Below are positions 13,607-13,863 of a stretch of DNA of 13,863 nt, one piece after another. The first letter of the stretch is position 1. Each line of letters begins with the position of its first letter. This stretch comes from Spirochaetales bacterium (GTDB taxonomy: Bacteria; Spirochaetota; Spirochaetia; SZUA-6). The notes beneath the pieces were generated by a model, which saw nothing but the letters and a program-made list of their open reading frames with translations, had not been told where the DNA came from and did not search any database. The DNA lies in assembly GCA_003233545.1 (NCBI GenBank), contig QILZ01000307.1:1-13863 (forward strand), read 5' to 3'. Made by a program: the position numbers and the translations under genes.

Positions 13607-13863
13607 TTATCTTTTTTTCCGGATAATACTCTTTAACCTGTCTTTAATCAGGAAACGGGCAGTATTAAAAATCCTTAAAGACATCTTGTTAACGGGTAGG
13701 TCGAGTTCCTCTTTCTCGCAAAGGGTAGAATTATTTACTCTGTCAATATCTGTTTTTATCTCCAGCAGATTTTTATGGAGTTCTTTTTTATTTCCCGATG
13801 CCAGTTGTTTGTCGATATAGGTTATCAGTTCTATTGCCTTTTTTATCCTGTTTTCGACATCCT
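13607..13863 (-). CDS. Partial gene of unknown function (C-terminal end)
   Basis: An open minus-strand frame of 84 codons enters from the right edge and ends with TAA at 13607-13609; its start lies outside the window. The visible part is strongly charged and helical (starts DVENRIKKAIEL, ends SIIRKKR) with one cysteine in a NSTLCEKEEL segment. I recognise no domain. Codon use resembles neighbouring genes, and there are no interruptions, so it is likely a real protein end. It is tail-to-tail with the response regulator, with one base between the two stop codons and no terminator visible between them. Confidence 0.7.
   Translation of the reverse strand, partial: DVENRIKKAIELITYIDKQLASGNKKELHKNLLEIKTDIDRVNNSTLCEKEELDLPVNKMSLRIFNTARFLIKDRLKSIIRKKR

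Noticed and set aside
1..13863. CRISPR arrays, tRNA/rRNA genes, insertion sequences
   Set aside because: No regularly spaced repeats, no tRNA-like folds, no transposase frames or terminal inverted repeats seen on either strand.

Overview
The window comes from an anaerobic, probably fermentative bacterium with a moderately AT-rich genome. The redox genes suggest this: an Na+-NQR/Rnf-family membrane complex and a multi-flavin/Fe-S NADH diaphorase of the type used by electron-bifurcating hydrogenases. The lineage cannot be fixed from the sequence. NQR-type subunits point to a Gram-negative-type anaerobe; a spirochaete or similar is possible but unproven.

Minus strand, 11107 down to 164: fourteen closely packed genes that read as one long operon. 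The first six (11107-6344) encode an NQR-like complex in the order A-B-C-D-E-F. The A subunit carries two 4Fe-4S motifs, as RnfC does. The F subunit is only the membrane anchor plus [2Fe-2S] domain and lacks the FAD/NADH-reductase part. The next gene, a NuoE-like [2Fe-2S] subunit, starts inside the end of that truncated nqrF. Then come five overlapping genes that look like a signalling cassette: DRTGG, CBS-CBS-HATPase, DRTGG, PHP, HATPase. They are followed by an HndB-like ferredoxin, a 597-residue NuoF/HndC-like flavoprotein and a HoxU/NuoG-N-terminal-like Fe-S protein. No hydrogenase or other terminal catalytic subunit is visible.

11108-11333 is a divergent control region with candidate promoters on both strands and several AT-rich dyads.

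Plus strand, 11334-13605: a ferritin-like four-helix protein with degenerate metal ligands, a six-helix membrane histidine kinase and a single-domain response regulator. They are transcribed away from the redox operon and may sense its redox or energy state. A partial minus-strand gene of unknown function enters from the right edge (13863-13607).

Main hypothesis: the NQR-like ion pump has lost its own NADH-oxidising site (no NqrF reductase domain, no RnfB, eroded glycine-rich loop in the A subunit). It is genetically and translationally linked to a complete NuoEF/HoxU-type diaphorase with intact NADH/FMN motifs, so the diaphorase may be its electron input or partner module.
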